DNA of 64,000 nt from contig NZ_BDUC01000004.1 of assembly GCF_002218085.1 (NCBI RefSeq), positions 186,001 through 250,000 on the forward strand. The letters are read 5' to 3'. Positions 44,261-53,866 of this stretch are shown here, piece after piece. How positions within the stretch are numbered: position 1 is the first letter of the stretch; every line of letters begins with the position of its first letter. The translations under genes and the position numbers were made by a program. The notes beneath the pieces are model-generated. The model was not told the origin of the DNA and ran no database searches. It saw only the letters and a list, made by a program, of their open reading frames with translations. Source of the DNA: Tolypothrix sp. NIES-4075 (GTDB taxonomy: Bacteria > Cyanobacteriota > Cyanobacteriia > Cyanobacteriales > Nostocaceae).

Positions 44261-46069
44261 ATGATTCTGGGCAGGCATTACAGGTGCTTGAATCTAGCTG
44301 CTTTGTTGACAATCGAGGCGTTAATCAGCATCTCTAGTCATAAAGTCTTAGCTGAAAGCTTACCTGATGAACTTCTAGAAGCTGAAATACCTTTTCAGGA
44401 ATTTTTGACTCCTGCTTATAACACTACAGCATCGCCTATTATTCTATCTCAAGTTATCAACCCTGTTCCACCGCTACCGCCACCTCCACAGCCAATTCCG
44501 ACTCCCCAGCCATTACCAGAAACTCCTCTTGATGAAACTCCAGTAAAACCTCCTTCATCTGAACCACGCCCAGAAATTCCTGGAAGCATCACCGTCAAGA
44601 AGTTTGAGTTTGAAGGTAACACAGCATTTAATGATGAAAAGTTAAGAAAGGTTACAGCCGAATTCACCAATACACCAATTACTTTCGCGAGATTGTTACA
44701 AGTTGAGGCTGTGGTAACAAAGCTCTACACTGATGCTGGGTACATCAATTCTGGTGCTTTTATTCCAGTTCAAGTTTTTTCTAGAGAGGGTGGAGTAGTC
44801 AAAGTTGAGGTTGTTGAAGGTGGAATAGAAGACATTAAAATAACGGGTAATCGACGGTTAAATTCTGAATACATCCGCAGTCGAATCAGACTTGGGGTAT
44901 CCAAACCTTTGAATCGAAACCGTTTGTTGAAAGCGCTGCAAGTATTGCAAACTAACCCTTTGATTAAAAATATTTCGGTTGAACTGTCTGTTGGGTCACG
45001 TCCGGAACAGAGTTTACTGGAAGTCAAGGTAGTAGAAGCAGACTCGTTTAGAACAGAATTTTTTGTTGATAATGGTCGTGTTCCGAGTGTAGGTAGTTTT
45101 CGCAGGGGTGTGCGGATCAACGAAAACAATTTATTTGGGTTTGGCGATCGCGCAACTGCCCAATATACTAATACCGATGGCAGTAACACTTTAGATTTGA
45201 GCTATTGGGTACCGCTCAATCCTCGCAATGGTACACTTACTTTATCTGGCGGATTTGCAGACACTAACGTCATTGAACCACCTTTCGATCGCATTGATAT
45301 CGTAGGTGACTATTTTTATGTAGATTTGAGTTACCGCCAGCCGATAATCGAAACTGCTACCCAAGAATTAGCATTAGGTCTATCTTTGTCTCGACAGCAA
45401 AGCCAGACCCAACTTTTAGGACGAAACTTTTTCCTTTCTCCTGGAGCTGATAATAATGGGGAAACTCGCTTATCAACGTTGCGGTTTTTTCAGGAATATA
45501 CACAACGCACTCCCCAGCAAGTTTTAGCTTTTCGCTCTCAATTTAGTCTTGGGGTAGGGTTGTTTGATGCTACTGTCAACAGCCAACCTCCTGATAGTCG
45601 GTATTTCTCTTGGAGGGGACAAGGACAGTATGTGCGACTTTTAGCACCGGAAACATTGTTTGTATTTCGTTCTGACGCACAGTTTGCAACGAGATCCCTA
45701 GTACCTTTAGAGCAATTTAGCATTGGAGGTTTGCAAAGCGTCCGGGGTTATCGTCAGGATCAGCTTTTGGTTGATAATGGCTTTTTTGCTTCAGCAGAAG
45801 TGAGATTACCGATTCTGCGGGTAAATCAGGTAGACGGACTTTTGCAAATAGTGCCGTTTATCGATTTTGGCATTGGCTGGAATAGTTCAGGCGATCGCAA
45901 TCCAGATCCGAATACTTTGGTGGGTACGGGGGTAGGCTTGCAATGGCAAATGGGCAACCAGCTTAACGCTCGTCTTGATTATGGTTTTCCCTTAATTGAT
46001 GTTAATTCGAGCGATCGAACTTTGCAAGAGCAAGGTTTATATTTTTCAGTTAATTACAGTCCTTTTTAG
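44261..46069 (+). CDS. Two-partner secretion outer-membrane transporter (TpsB, ShlB/FhaC family)
   Basis: The 602-residue protein has a signal-like N-terminus (about 1-31) and a Pro-rich linker (about 69-105). POTRA_2 units follow (ITVKKFEFEGNTAFNDEKL, then IEDIKITGNRRLNSEYI). A 16-strand ShlB-type barrel completes it, with the conserved lid motif GLQSVRGYRQDQ and C-terminal aromatic LYFSVNYSPF. It exports TpsA proteins across the outer membrane. The next two genes in the same direction encode TpsA-type exoproteins, so the locus is complete. Confidence 0.93.
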   Translation: MILGRHYRCLNLAALLTIEALISISSHKVLAESLPDELLEAEIPFQEFLTPAYNTTASPIILSQVINPVPPLPPPPQPIPTPQPLPETPLDETPVKPPSSEPRPEIPGSITVKKFEFEGNTAFNDEKLRKVTAEFTNTPITFARLLQVEAVVTKLYTDAGYINSGAFIPVQVFSREGGVVKVEVVEGGIEDIKITGNRRLNSEYIRSRIRLGVSKPLNRNRLLKALQVLQTNPLIKNISVELSVGSRPEQSLLEVKVVEADSFRTEFFVDNGRVPSVGSFRRGVRINENNLFGFGDRATAQYTNTDGSNTLDLSYWVPLNPRNGTLTLSGGFADTNVIEPPFDRIDIVGDYFYVDLSYRQPIIETATQELALGLSLSRQQSQTQLLGRNFFLSPGADNNGETRLSTLRFFQEYTQRTPQQVLAFRSQFSLGVGLFDATVNSQPPDSRYFSWRGQGQYVRLLAPETLFVFRSDAQFATRSLVPLEQFSIGGLQSVRGYRQDQLLVDNGFFASAEVRLPILRVNQVDGLLQIVPFIDFGIGWNSSGDRNPDPNTLVGTGVGLQWQMGNQLNARLDYGFPLIDVNSSDRTLQEQGLYFSVNYSPF

Positions 46070-46103
46070 GCGTTGTTAAATAATATGAAAATCCTAATTT
46101 TTT

Positions 46104-46320
46104 GTAGAGACGACGATTTATCGCGTCTCTCTAACCGTCAAAGCGATACAATCATCCGCAAAAAAAATCATACTTTATGCCGTGTACAACCTGGCTTCGT
46201 TGCTATCCTGCCTTGGAATTAATTCCAAGGCTAATAGCTAAAGTCTTCTAAAGAGGACTAAGCAGAAATTTCCAGTCCACAAAGCGTGGACTTAGGCTAT
46301 TAGCCCGCAATTTATTGCAG
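46104..46320. repeat. Compound inverted repeats between tpsB and the first tpsA
   Basis: 46104-46132 is an imperfect GTAGAGACG-type palindrome. 46211-46230 is a perfect palindrome (CCTTGGAATT and complement). Arms at 46230-46245 and 46289-46304 (GCTAATAGC..., ...GGCTATTAGC) pair with two mismatches and enclose a GTCCAC/GTGGAC hairpin. The compound element separates the transporter from its cargo gene by 366 bp. Confidence 0.65.
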
Positions 46321-46435
46321 GGTGGGAAACCAAGGCAAAACCGAGGTTTTTGTAGGGGGTTTCAAGAATAAGTCGCACATCGCATTACTTCAAATCAACA
46401 ACACACCTTTTTAAAATTTATTCTCAAAAAAAATT

Positions 46436-49400
46436 ATGAAACCGAATTGGAAAACGCTTTTTCTCTTGACTACCTGTTGCACTTTGGGTTTGATGACCAG
46501 CGTTAGAGCGCAAGTTTCTCCTGATGGAACATTATCTACCACTGTTAACAGTCCCGATAACTTAAATTTCACCATCAATAATGGCAATCGAGTTGGAGGA
46601 AACCTTTTTCACAGCTTCAGAGAATTTTCTGTTCCCAATGGTGGTTCGGCTGTTTTCCAAAATCCTTTGGATGTGCAAAATATAATCAACCGTGTGACCG
46701 GAGGTTCTTTATCTCAAATTAATGGTTTGATTCAAACCCAAGGTAGCGCGAACTTATTTTTACTCAATCCGGCTGGTATTTTCTTTGGACCAAATGCTCG
46801 TTTAAATATTGGTGGTTCATTTTTTGCCACCACCGCTGATAGTTTCTTGTTTGAGAACGGATTGGAATTTAGCGCTACCAACCCGCAAGCACCATTATTA
46901 ACTGTGAATATTCCCATTGGCTTGCGATTTCGGGATAATCCGGGAAATATTACTAATCAATCGCCTCTTATCCCTCAAGTGCCGCCAGGACAAACCTTAG
47001 CGCTGATAGGTGGTGACGTTAATTTCGATGGTGGAAGTCTGACAGCACTAGGAGTAAATGTTGAGATAGGCGGATTAAAAGCACCGGGAACGGTGGTAAT
47101 TAATAATGATCGCAGTTTGAGCTTTCCCGATCAGGTGACTCGTGGGGATATATCTTTCAGGAATGGTGCTTCAGTAGATGTAAGCTTTATTGGTGGAGGT
47201 AGTATTGCCCTTAATGGACGCAATGTAGAAGTTTCCGGGGGAAGTCGTCTTGACGCTGGCATATTTCCTGGTTTTGGCATGTCAGAAGCTCAAGCAGGCG
47301 ATATTACTATTAATGCGACTGATAAAGTGACAATTACGGGAACAGCTAACTCCGGTAGTACTGTAATAGCCAATACAGTGGGTAGTGAAGCCGCAGGAAA
47401 CGCTGGAAAGGTAATAATTAACACGGGAAGCCTTGAAGGAAGCGGTAATTTTGTAATAGGTTCCTCTACCTTTGGACAAGGAAATGCTGGAACGGTTAGC
47501 ATTACCGCTAAAGATAATGTCTCTTTAGAAGGGTTGGAGGAATTTGGTAGCGGAGTTGGCAGTCTTGTAGGTTCATCAGCGATGGGAAATGGAGCGGATA
47601 TTATTATTAATGCGCGATCGCTCTCTTTATCTAACTTTGCTCAATTGGCTACCTCCACCCTTGGACAAGGAAGAGCTGGTAATATTCAAGTTAATGGTTC
47701 AGAATCCATTTCTGTAAATACTAACTCTATCCTGCAAGCTAACTCTTTTACTGACGGACAAAATGCGGGCAATATTGATTTAAGAGCAACCGAAGGCTCG
47801 ATTGTTATCAATCAAGCAAGCATTGGTAGTAGCGCCCAAAATACTGGATTTGCCGGAGATATCACTCTTAATGCCCGTGACCAAGTTTCTATAGACCGAA
47901 GCACCATCGAGAGTACTGGAGAAGAAGGACGCATTTTTATTGGTCAATCTATAAATAATGCTCCACCTGTGGTACCCAGTAGCATTAACATCAATAACTC
48001 GACAGTGAGTACTACTAACTCTGGTACAACATTTGCAGGCGATATTGCGCTAAATGCCCGTGACCAAGTTTCTCTCAACCAAAGTACTATTGAGAGCAAT
48101 GGTAACTTTGGGTTAATATTTATTGGCAAGAATGACACTTATGGTGATCGAACTTCTTCACCCAGAGTAGTAAAGCTCGAAGGTTCTTCTTTAAGTACGA
48201 CAAATCAGAGTATTACAGGTGCTGATGATACGCCATTTAATTCTGGGAATATATCGATTGATGCGATCGATAGTATTTCCCTAAATAATCAGTCTTTCAT
48301 CCAAGCTTTAACTCGGCATAGAGGAAATGCAGGCAACGTGACGCTTCGGGCAGAAAATGGAGATATTTCCCTTGCTGGTGGGAGTAACATCTTCAGTACG
48401 GTGGAGTCTGGAGGAACGGGCAATGCCGGGAAAATTGATGTTACCACCAGAAATCTTTCCCTGACTGATGGTTCTGAACTGCAAACTTTAGTTCGCGCCG
48501 GACAACGGGGTAATGCTGGTAACATCACCGTTCAAGCGAGTGGCAATGTTTCCTTTTCTGGGTTTACTAATATTGATCGCGCAGGCAATTCAGGCTTATT
48601 CCCCAGTGGTATTTTTAACGAAGTGGAGTCAGGAGGCAGCGGTAATGCGGGCAATATTCTCATCAACGCTGCTTCTATATTTTTAGATAATGGCGCTCTA
48701 TTGAGAACAACAAATGCAAGTGATGGATTTGCAGGAGATATTGCGCTAAATGCCCGTGATCAGATTTCTCTAGACCGACGAAGCATCATCGAGAGCAATG
48801 GAAACCGTGGGCGAATTTTTATTGGCAAGAATGACACTTATGGAGACGGAATTTCCTCACCCAAGGTAGTTAGTCTAAACAACACTTCTGTCTTAAGTAC
48901 CAGGAACGGGAATATTATAGAAGCTCCAGATAGGCAAATAAACTCTGGTAATGTATCGGTTGATGCTCAAGATAGCATTTTTCTAGGGAATGGGTCAGAA
49001 ATAACCGCTGCCACCGACCGTCGTGGAAATGGTGGGGACGTGACGATCCGGTCGGGAAATTCTGTAACTCTCTCTGGTGTCGCTCCCACAGTACTTCAGG
49101 ATGGCACGGCAGGTGGCTTTTCTAGTGGGTTATTTACAAATGCTGAAGAGGGAAGCATTGGTCGAGGAGGTCAAATCTTTGTGCAAACACCTAATTTACG
49201 AGTACTAGATGGAGCAGTTATCAGTGCTAGAAGCAGGAGTGGGGCAAATGCCGGCAATATTAGAGTTAATTCTCGAAACGTAGACTTGAGAGGTGGTGGT
49301 CAAATTCTGGTTACTGCTGTCAGAGGAGGCAATGCAGGTAACGTTGACGTGACTGCGAATCGCATTACCATTTCCGGTACTGACCCCACTTATTTTGCCC

Positions 49401-50311
49401 GATTTAACCAAGTAGCTCAGTTTGGTCGGGATATAGCTGAACAACGTATTGATCCCGTAGCGCCAGAAAGCGGAATATTTGTCAATAGTACTGGTACGGG
49501 ACAAGGTGGTAATCTATCTATTCAGGGAAACACCTTAACCCTCGATCGCGGAATTATCAGCGCCTCAACTGCCTCAGCTGACGGTGGTAACATTAATTTG
49601 AGCTTACGCAACTTTTTGCGGTTGCAAAATGAAAGTCTCATTTCTGCCAACGCAGGCGGTCAACAAAATGGGGGAAACGCCGGTAACATTACAATCAATA
49701 CGCCCTTCATTGTCGCTTTTCCCCGGAATAATGACATTATCGCTAACGCTGTAAGTGGCAGCGGTGGGCGAGTCAGAACTAATGCTACTCTGTTTGGTAT
49801 AGTTCCTCGTACTCGCGCAGACCTTGCGAGACTCGGTGTTCCAGGTTTAAATCCGAGAAATCTATCCACAAGTGACATCACTGCTTTTTCAGAGCAAAAT
49901 TCCAACTTTGGTGACAACGTACTAGTGACTTCCCCAGATGTTGACCCCAGTCGCGGGTTAGTTGAATTACCAGAAACTGTCACCGACCCGACACAGAAAA
50001 TTGCTCAAAATCCCTGTCAACAAGGTGTCGGCAATGAATTCTTCGTCACCGGACGCGGTGGTTTACCAACAACTCCCAATCAAACTCTCAGCAGTGATAA
50101 TGTTCGCGTTGATTTGCTACAACCTGTTGCCAGTTCGGGCAATTCTCGTAGTGCAACTATTATAAAGCCTGCAACTAATCCAACTGCGACACGCGTACCT
50201 GCTCAAGGATGGATATTCAACGATAAAGGTCAGGTAGTTCTCACCGCATACGATCCTACCAATACTGGTTCTCAACGTCCTTTTAGCACTGCTGCTTGCC
50301 CTGCACGTTGA
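46436..50311 (+). CDS. TpsA filamentous-haemagglutinin-type exoprotein 1
   Basis: The 1291-residue protein has a signal peptide (ending RAQV). Next is the TPS secretion domain (about 27-150) with GGNLFHSFREFSV, ANLFLLNPAGIFFGPNARL and a long beta-helix of GN.G.I.I.-type repeats. Three modules (near residues 472, 533 and 765) repeat FAGDI.LNARDQ and I.IGKNDTYGD. The C-terminal part has SDITAFSEQ, DVDPSRGLVELPETVTD, the Cys motif NPCQQG and a terminal CPAR. It is presumably surface-exposed or released through the adjacent TpsB and may act in adhesion or aggregation. The C-terminal 126 codons are almost identical to those of the second tpsA. Confidence 0.92.
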   Translation: MKPNWKTLFLLTTCCTLGLMTSVRAQVSPDGTLSTTVNSPDNLNFTINNGNRVGGNLFHSFREFSVPNGGSAVFQNPLDVQNIINRVTGGSLSQINGLIQTQGSANLFLLNPAGIFFGPNARLNIGGSFFATTADSFLFENGLEFSATNPQAPLLTVNIPIGLRFRDNPGNITNQSPLIPQVPPGQTLALIGGDVNFDGGSLTALGVNVEIGGLKAPGTVVINNDRSLSFPDQVTRGDISFRNGASVDVSFIGGGSIALNGRNVEVSGGSRLDAGIFPGFGMSEAQAGDITINATDKVTITGTANSGSTVIANTVGSEAAGNAGKVIINTGSLEGSGNFVIGSSTFGQGNAGTVSITAKDNVSLEGLEEFGSGVGSLVGSSAMGNGADIIINARSLSLSNFAQLATSTLGQGRAGNIQVNGSESISVNTNSILQANSFTDGQNAGNIDLRATEGSIVINQASIGSSAQNTGFAGDITLNARDQVSIDRSTIESTGEEGRIFIGQSINNAPPVVPSSININNSTVSTTNSGTTFAGDIALNARDQVSLNQSTIESNGNFGLIFIGKNDTYGDRTSSPRVVKLEGSSLSTTNQSITGADDTPFNSGNISIDAIDSISLNNQSFIQALTRHRGNAGNVTLRAENGDISLAGGSNIFSTVESGGTGNAGKIDVTTRNLSLTDGSELQTLVRAGQRGNAGNITVQASGNVSFSGFTNIDRAGNSGLFPSGIFNEVESGGSGNAGNILINAASIFLDNGALLRTTNASDGFAGDIALNARDQISLDRRSIIESNGNRGRIFIGKNDTYGDGISSPKVVSLNNTSVLSTRNGNIIEAPDRQINSGNVSVDAQDSIFLGNGSEITAATDRRGNGGDVTIRSGNSVTLSGVAPTVLQDGTAGGFSSGLFTNAEEGSIGRGGQIFVQTPNLRVLDGAVISARSRSGANAGNIRVNSRNVDLRGGGQILVTAVRGGNAGNVDVTANRITISGTDPTYFARFNQVAQFGRDIAEQRIDPVAPESGIFVNSTGTGQGGNLSIQGNTLTLDRGIISASTASADGGNINLSLRNFLRLQNESLISANAGGQQNGGNAGNITINTPFIVAFPRNNDIIANAVSGSGGRVRTNATLFGIVPRTRADLARLGVPGLNPRNLSTSDITAFSEQNSNFGDNVLVTSPDVDPSRGLVELPETVTDPTQKIAQNPCQQGVGNEFFVTGRGGLPTTPNQTLSSDNVRVDLLQPVASSGNSRSATIIKPATNPTATRVPAQGWIFNDKGQVVLTAYDPTNTGSQRPFSTAACPAR

Positions 50312-50315
50312 CTTT

Positions 50316-50355
50316 GTAGTAGGCACTTCAGTGCCTAAAATAAGCGCTTACTACG
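50316..50355. repeat. Nested palindrome after tpsA1
   Basis: GTAGTA and TACTAC enclose GGCACTTCAGTGCC and an AAGCGCTT block, allowing a three-stem fold. A variant of the same element follows tpsA2 at 53246-53295. Confidence 0.7.
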
Positions 50356-50457
50356 TTTATGTTTTTCGTGTAACAGTTGCGTAAATTCTATATTTGAGAT
50401 CGTGTCAGATTTCTGACTAAAGTCGAATTTAATAAGCATTTAGGCATTTGACTTACT

Positions 50458-50730
50458 CAAAATGCCATTTGACTTACTCAAATTGGTGTTTTCCGCAAGC
50501 AAAATCAGCTTTGACTTTCTCAAAATGAGCTTTGACTTTCTCATTTCGGTGTTTTCCGCAAGCAAAATCAGCTTTGACTTTCTCAAAATGAGCTTTGACT
50601 TTCTCATTTCGGTGTTTTCCGCAAGCAAAATCAGCTTTGACTTTCTCAAAATGCCATTTGACTTACTCAAATTGGTGTTTTCCGCAAGCAAAATGAGTTT
50701 TTACTTTCTCAAAATGCCATTTGACTTTCT
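50458..50730. repeat. Minisatellite: 13 tandem 21-bp units in 63-bp higher-order repeats
   Basis: Thirteen units of exactly 21 bp run without a gap. Most start CAAAAT; three types alternate, ending GACTTTCT, GACTTACT or TTTTCCGCAAG. The TTTTCCGCAAG type recurs every 63 bp (unit starts near 50485, 50548, 50611, 50674). Since 21 is a multiple of 3 the array reads as seven-residue repeats on both strands (plus 50462-50767; minus 50440-50691). No ribosome-binding site supports either frame. Degenerate units, one split by a MITE, lie at 53867-54091. Confidence 0.9.
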
Positions 50731-50740
50731 CATTTTCCTT

Positions 50741-50868
50741 GATTCACGCAGTCATCACAACTATTGAAAGAGGCATCGCTGCTGCTTGCTCTGGGCGTTA
50801 ATATTTTTTGACAATTTTATTGACAATAAAAAGATAATCTGGTAATAGACCTAAAAAGGTAATCTGAT
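50741..50868. repeat. Duplicated leader, copy 1 (before tpsA2)
   Basis: This block (ATTCACGCAGTCATCACAAC at its left, GACCTAAAAAGGTAA near its right end) is repeated with few changes at 54102-54215, before the CHAT gene. Here it runs into the ATG of tpsA2. Confidence 0.8.
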
Positions 50869-53229
50869 ATGGAACAGAGTTGGAAAACGCTCTTTCTGTT
50901 AACCTTTTTTTGCACCTTTGGTTTGATAACCAGCGCTAAAGCGCAAATCACTCCAGACAACGGTTTGGGTGCAGAAACTTCCACCGTTGTCCAGCCGAAT
51001 CAACCGATTAACGGCATTCCCATCAATCAAATCGATCAGATTAATGGAGGTGCAAGACGCGGGGGAAACCTTTTCCACAGTTTTGGCGAATTTAATGTCA
51101 ATGCACAAAGAGCAGCCTATTTTTCCAATCCAGACGGGGTTGCAAACATTCTGACTCGCGTTACTGGGGTAAATCGCTCTAATATTCTGGGCACACTTGG
51201 AGTTTTGGGTAACGCCAATCTCTTCTTGATTAATCCTAACGGAATTTTCTTTGGACCCAATGCCAGTTTAGATGTGCGTGGTTCCTTTTTGGGAAGTTCG
51301 GCAAACAGTCTTCTATTTGACAATGGGTTTGAATTTAGTGCTACCAACCCCCAAGCACCACCATTATTAACTGTGAATATTCCCATTGGCTTGGGATTTC
51401 GGGATAATCCCGGAGAAATTCGCGTGCAGGGTCAGGGTAACAATCTCAGCTTTGATTCAGAGGGTTTTACCTTTACAAGAGAATCAACTCCTCCCGGTCT
51501 TGCAGTCCAACCCGGTAAAACTCTCGCTCTTATAGGGGGTAGTGTGAACCTGGAAGGAGGAAATTTAATCGCTGATGGTGGCAGAATTGAAGTTGGCAGT
51601 GTCGCAGGTTCTGGTGTAGTCAGTTTGACACCGATAGACAAGGGCTGGCAGTTGGGATATGAGAATGTGTCTTCTTTGGGGGACATCTTTTTGTCTGGAA
51701 AGGCATCAATAGACACTAGTAGCAATGCAGGTGCTGGAGATATTCAAGTACAAGGTAGAAATGTCAAACTCACAGATGGTTCTGGAATTTTTGCTTTTAC
51801 TGGCTCTCAAGCTGGGGGAACTGTTAGCGTCAATGCTTCAGATACTTTGGAAGTCATCGGCACGGGAGTATCAGAAAAAGGTTTGGTTCCTAGCACTTTA
51901 TATACAGCCGTCTCCCCAAATGGCAACGGTACTGGAGGCAATTTAATTCTGCGAACTAGACAGTTTATCCAACGCGGTGGTTCACAGGTGGGATCGGATA
52001 CTTATGGTGTTGGCACTGCTGGTAACACAATTGTCAACGCTTCTGAATCTGTGACACTAAATGGCACATCAGACAATCGTGTTATTCCCACTGCCTTAGG
52101 TACTGTTGTGCAGGGAACAGCAAGCGGTAATGGTGCTAGGTTAACTGTAGAAACAAAGCGGCTCCGGGTAGAAGATGGGGCACAACTGGTAACTTTTACT
52201 TTAAGCCAAGGAAACGCAGCTTCCTTAGTTCTAAATGCTTCTGAGTCAACGGAAGTTGTTGGTTCCTCACAAGATGGTACTTGGAAAAGTGCTATATCTA
52301 GTAGAGCTTTTGGAGATACAACAGCTAATGGTGGTGCGATAAACTTGGAAACTGGAAAGTTAATTGTTCGGGATGGGGCTGTAATAACTGCAAGTAGTCA
52401 AGGTACAGGAAATGCCGGCGATATTAACGTGAAATCTCGCTCTATTTTTTTGGATAACCAAGGAGGCATTAATGCTACAGCAATGCTAGGAAATGGCGGA
52501 AATATTTACTTAAACGTGCAAGATTACTTGCGTATGCGCGGCAATAGTGAAATTTCTACCTCTGCGGGTGGTAATGGAGGCAACATTTTTATCAATAATC
52601 TACCAAATTATCGAGGCTTTGCGATCGCCGTACCTTCAGAAAATAACGACATCATCGCTAATGCTTCCGAAGGTCAGGGAGGAAAGATTACAATCAACTC
52701 TCCCCGCGTTTTTGGGCTAGTGGAACGTAGTCGAGCAGACCTTAAGAGATTAGGTGTTCAAGATTTAAACCCAAGAAATTTACCTACAAGTGACATTACT
52801 GCCTTTTCGCAACAACAACCCCAATTAAATGGTAATGTAAGCATTCAATCACCAGATGTTGATCCCAGTCGTGGGTTAGTTGAATTGCCAGAAACTGTCA
52901 CCGACCCGACACAGAGAATTGCTCAAAGTCCTTGTCAACAAGGTTTCGGCAATGAATTTGTTGTCACCGGACGCGGTGGTTTACCAACAACTCCCAATCA
53001 AACTCTCAGCAGTGATAATGTTCGCGTTGATTTGCTACAACCTGTTGCCAGTTCAGTCCATTCTCGTAGTGCAGCTATAAAACCTGCAACCAATTCTACC
53101 GCGACACGCGTACCTGCTCAAGGATGGATATTCAACGATAAAGGTCAGGTAGTTCTCACCGCATACGATCCTACTAATACTGGCTCTCAACGTTCTTTTA
53201 GCACTGCTGCTGCTTGCCCTGCGCGTTAA
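50869..53229 (+). CDS. TpsA filamentous-haemagglutinin-type exoprotein 2
   Basis: The 786-residue protein has a signal peptide ending AKAQ, then the TPS domain with GGNLFHSFGEFNV and NLFLINPNGIFFGPNASL (canonical NPNGI motif; tpsA1 has NPAGI). A shorter beta-helix follows, and a C-terminal part nearly the same as in tpsA1 from DVDPSRGLVELPETVTD to the CPAR end. The N-terminal domains differ much more than the C-termini, which suggests duplication followed by gene conversion of the 3' end. It would use the same TpsB. Confidence 0.92.
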   Translation: MEQSWKTLFLLTFFCTFGLITSAKAQITPDNGLGAETSTVVQPNQPINGIPINQIDQINGGARRGGNLFHSFGEFNVNAQRAAYFSNPDGVANILTRVTGVNRSNILGTLGVLGNANLFLINPNGIFFGPNASLDVRGSFLGSSANSLLFDNGFEFSATNPQAPPLLTVNIPIGLGFRDNPGEIRVQGQGNNLSFDSEGFTFTRESTPPGLAVQPGKTLALIGGSVNLEGGNLIADGGRIEVGSVAGSGVVSLTPIDKGWQLGYENVSSLGDIFLSGKASIDTSSNAGAGDIQVQGRNVKLTDGSGIFAFTGSQAGGTVSVNASDTLEVIGTGVSEKGLVPSTLYTAVSPNGNGTGGNLILRTRQFIQRGGSQVGSDTYGVGTAGNTIVNASESVTLNGTSDNRVIPTALGTVVQGTASGNGARLTVETKRLRVEDGAQLVTFTLSQGNAASLVLNASESTEVVGSSQDGTWKSAISSRAFGDTTANGGAINLETGKLIVRDGAVITASSQGTGNAGDINVKSRSIFLDNQGGINATAMLGNGGNIYLNVQDYLRMRGNSEISTSAGGNGGNIFINNLPNYRGFAIAVPSENNDIIANASEGQGGKITINSPRVFGLVERSRADLKRLGVQDLNPRNLPTSDITAFSQQQPQLNGNVSIQSPDVDPSRGLVELPETVTDPTQRIAQSPCQQGFGNEFVVTGRGGLPTTPNQTLSSDNVRVDLLQPVASSVHSRSAAIKPATNSTATRVPAQGWIFNDKGQVVLTAYDPTNTGSQRSFSTAAACPAR

Positions 53230-53245
53230 CATTTTTTTTAAATTT

Positions 53246-53295
53246 GTAGTAGGCAATGCGCGTGCCTAAAATAAGCGCTCTTTGCGCTTACTACG
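53246..53295. repeat. Nested palindrome after tpsA2
   Basis: A variant of the element at 50316-50355: GTAGTAGGCA...TGCC, then AAGCGC...GCGCTT, closed by TACTAC. Its inner loops differ, but the stems are kept. Confidence 0.7.
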
Positions 53296-53456
53296 AGTTT
53301 ATATTTATGTTTTTCGTGTAACAGTTGCGTAAGTTCTATAGAAATCCTCCAAAGATTATTGAAAAAATCTAAGTAGGTGTAGGGTTTGGCTTATTAGGGT
53401 GTAGATTTTCATTTTCTACGTATATTTCAAAAATCATACCAATTTAAATATTCTTC

Positions 53457-53485
53457 GTAGGGGCACGGCAGTGCCGTGCCCCTAC
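53457..53485. repeat. 29-bp palindrome GTAGGGGCACGGCA type
   Basis: Perfect 14-nt arms around one base. It lies in sequence inserted into the duplicated tpsA 3' flank. Confidence 0.8.
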
Positions 53486-53565
53486 CCATCTGTCGCATTC
53501 TTTTTTCAAATTAGTATCAAATATAATTTTTATATGTTTGAAATCGTGTCATATTTATGACTATA

Positions 53566-53798
53566 GCAGGAGGCAGAGGGCTGGAGGCAGAGGGCTGGAG
53601 GCAAAAGGTAAAACTATTGCTAACTCTAGCATTCACCGTTTCCAAATGTCCGCTCCCTATGTGACTACGGCTATAAAGTCGAATTTACAGCACTTTGCAA
53701 GTAGGTGAGGTACAAAACGCAAGATTCACACATCAGATATAAAAATAAAAAGTTTCTACTTCCTGCCTCGTGCCTCCTGCCTCCTGCCTCCTGCCTCA
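53566..53798. repeat. Inverted tandem tracts GGAGGCAG and CTGCCTCC
   Basis: GGAGGCAGAGGGCT units at 53566-53608 are mirrored by CTGCCTC units at 53761-53798, about 150 bp apart in the opposite sense, so they could form a long stem. No gene lies between. Confidence 0.65.
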
Positions 53799-53866
53799 AA
53801 ACCCGTAACTTTGTACCTCATGCAAAAGAAAACTGCTGTAATAAGCATTTAGGCATTTGACTTTCT

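Noticed and set aside
50440..50767. The two open frames across the 21-bp array as genes, and the array as a CRISPR
   Set aside because: The frames exist because the unit length is a multiple of three and no ribosome-binding site or family supports them. There are no unique spacers between constant repeats and no cas genes, so it is a minisatellite, not a CRISPR.
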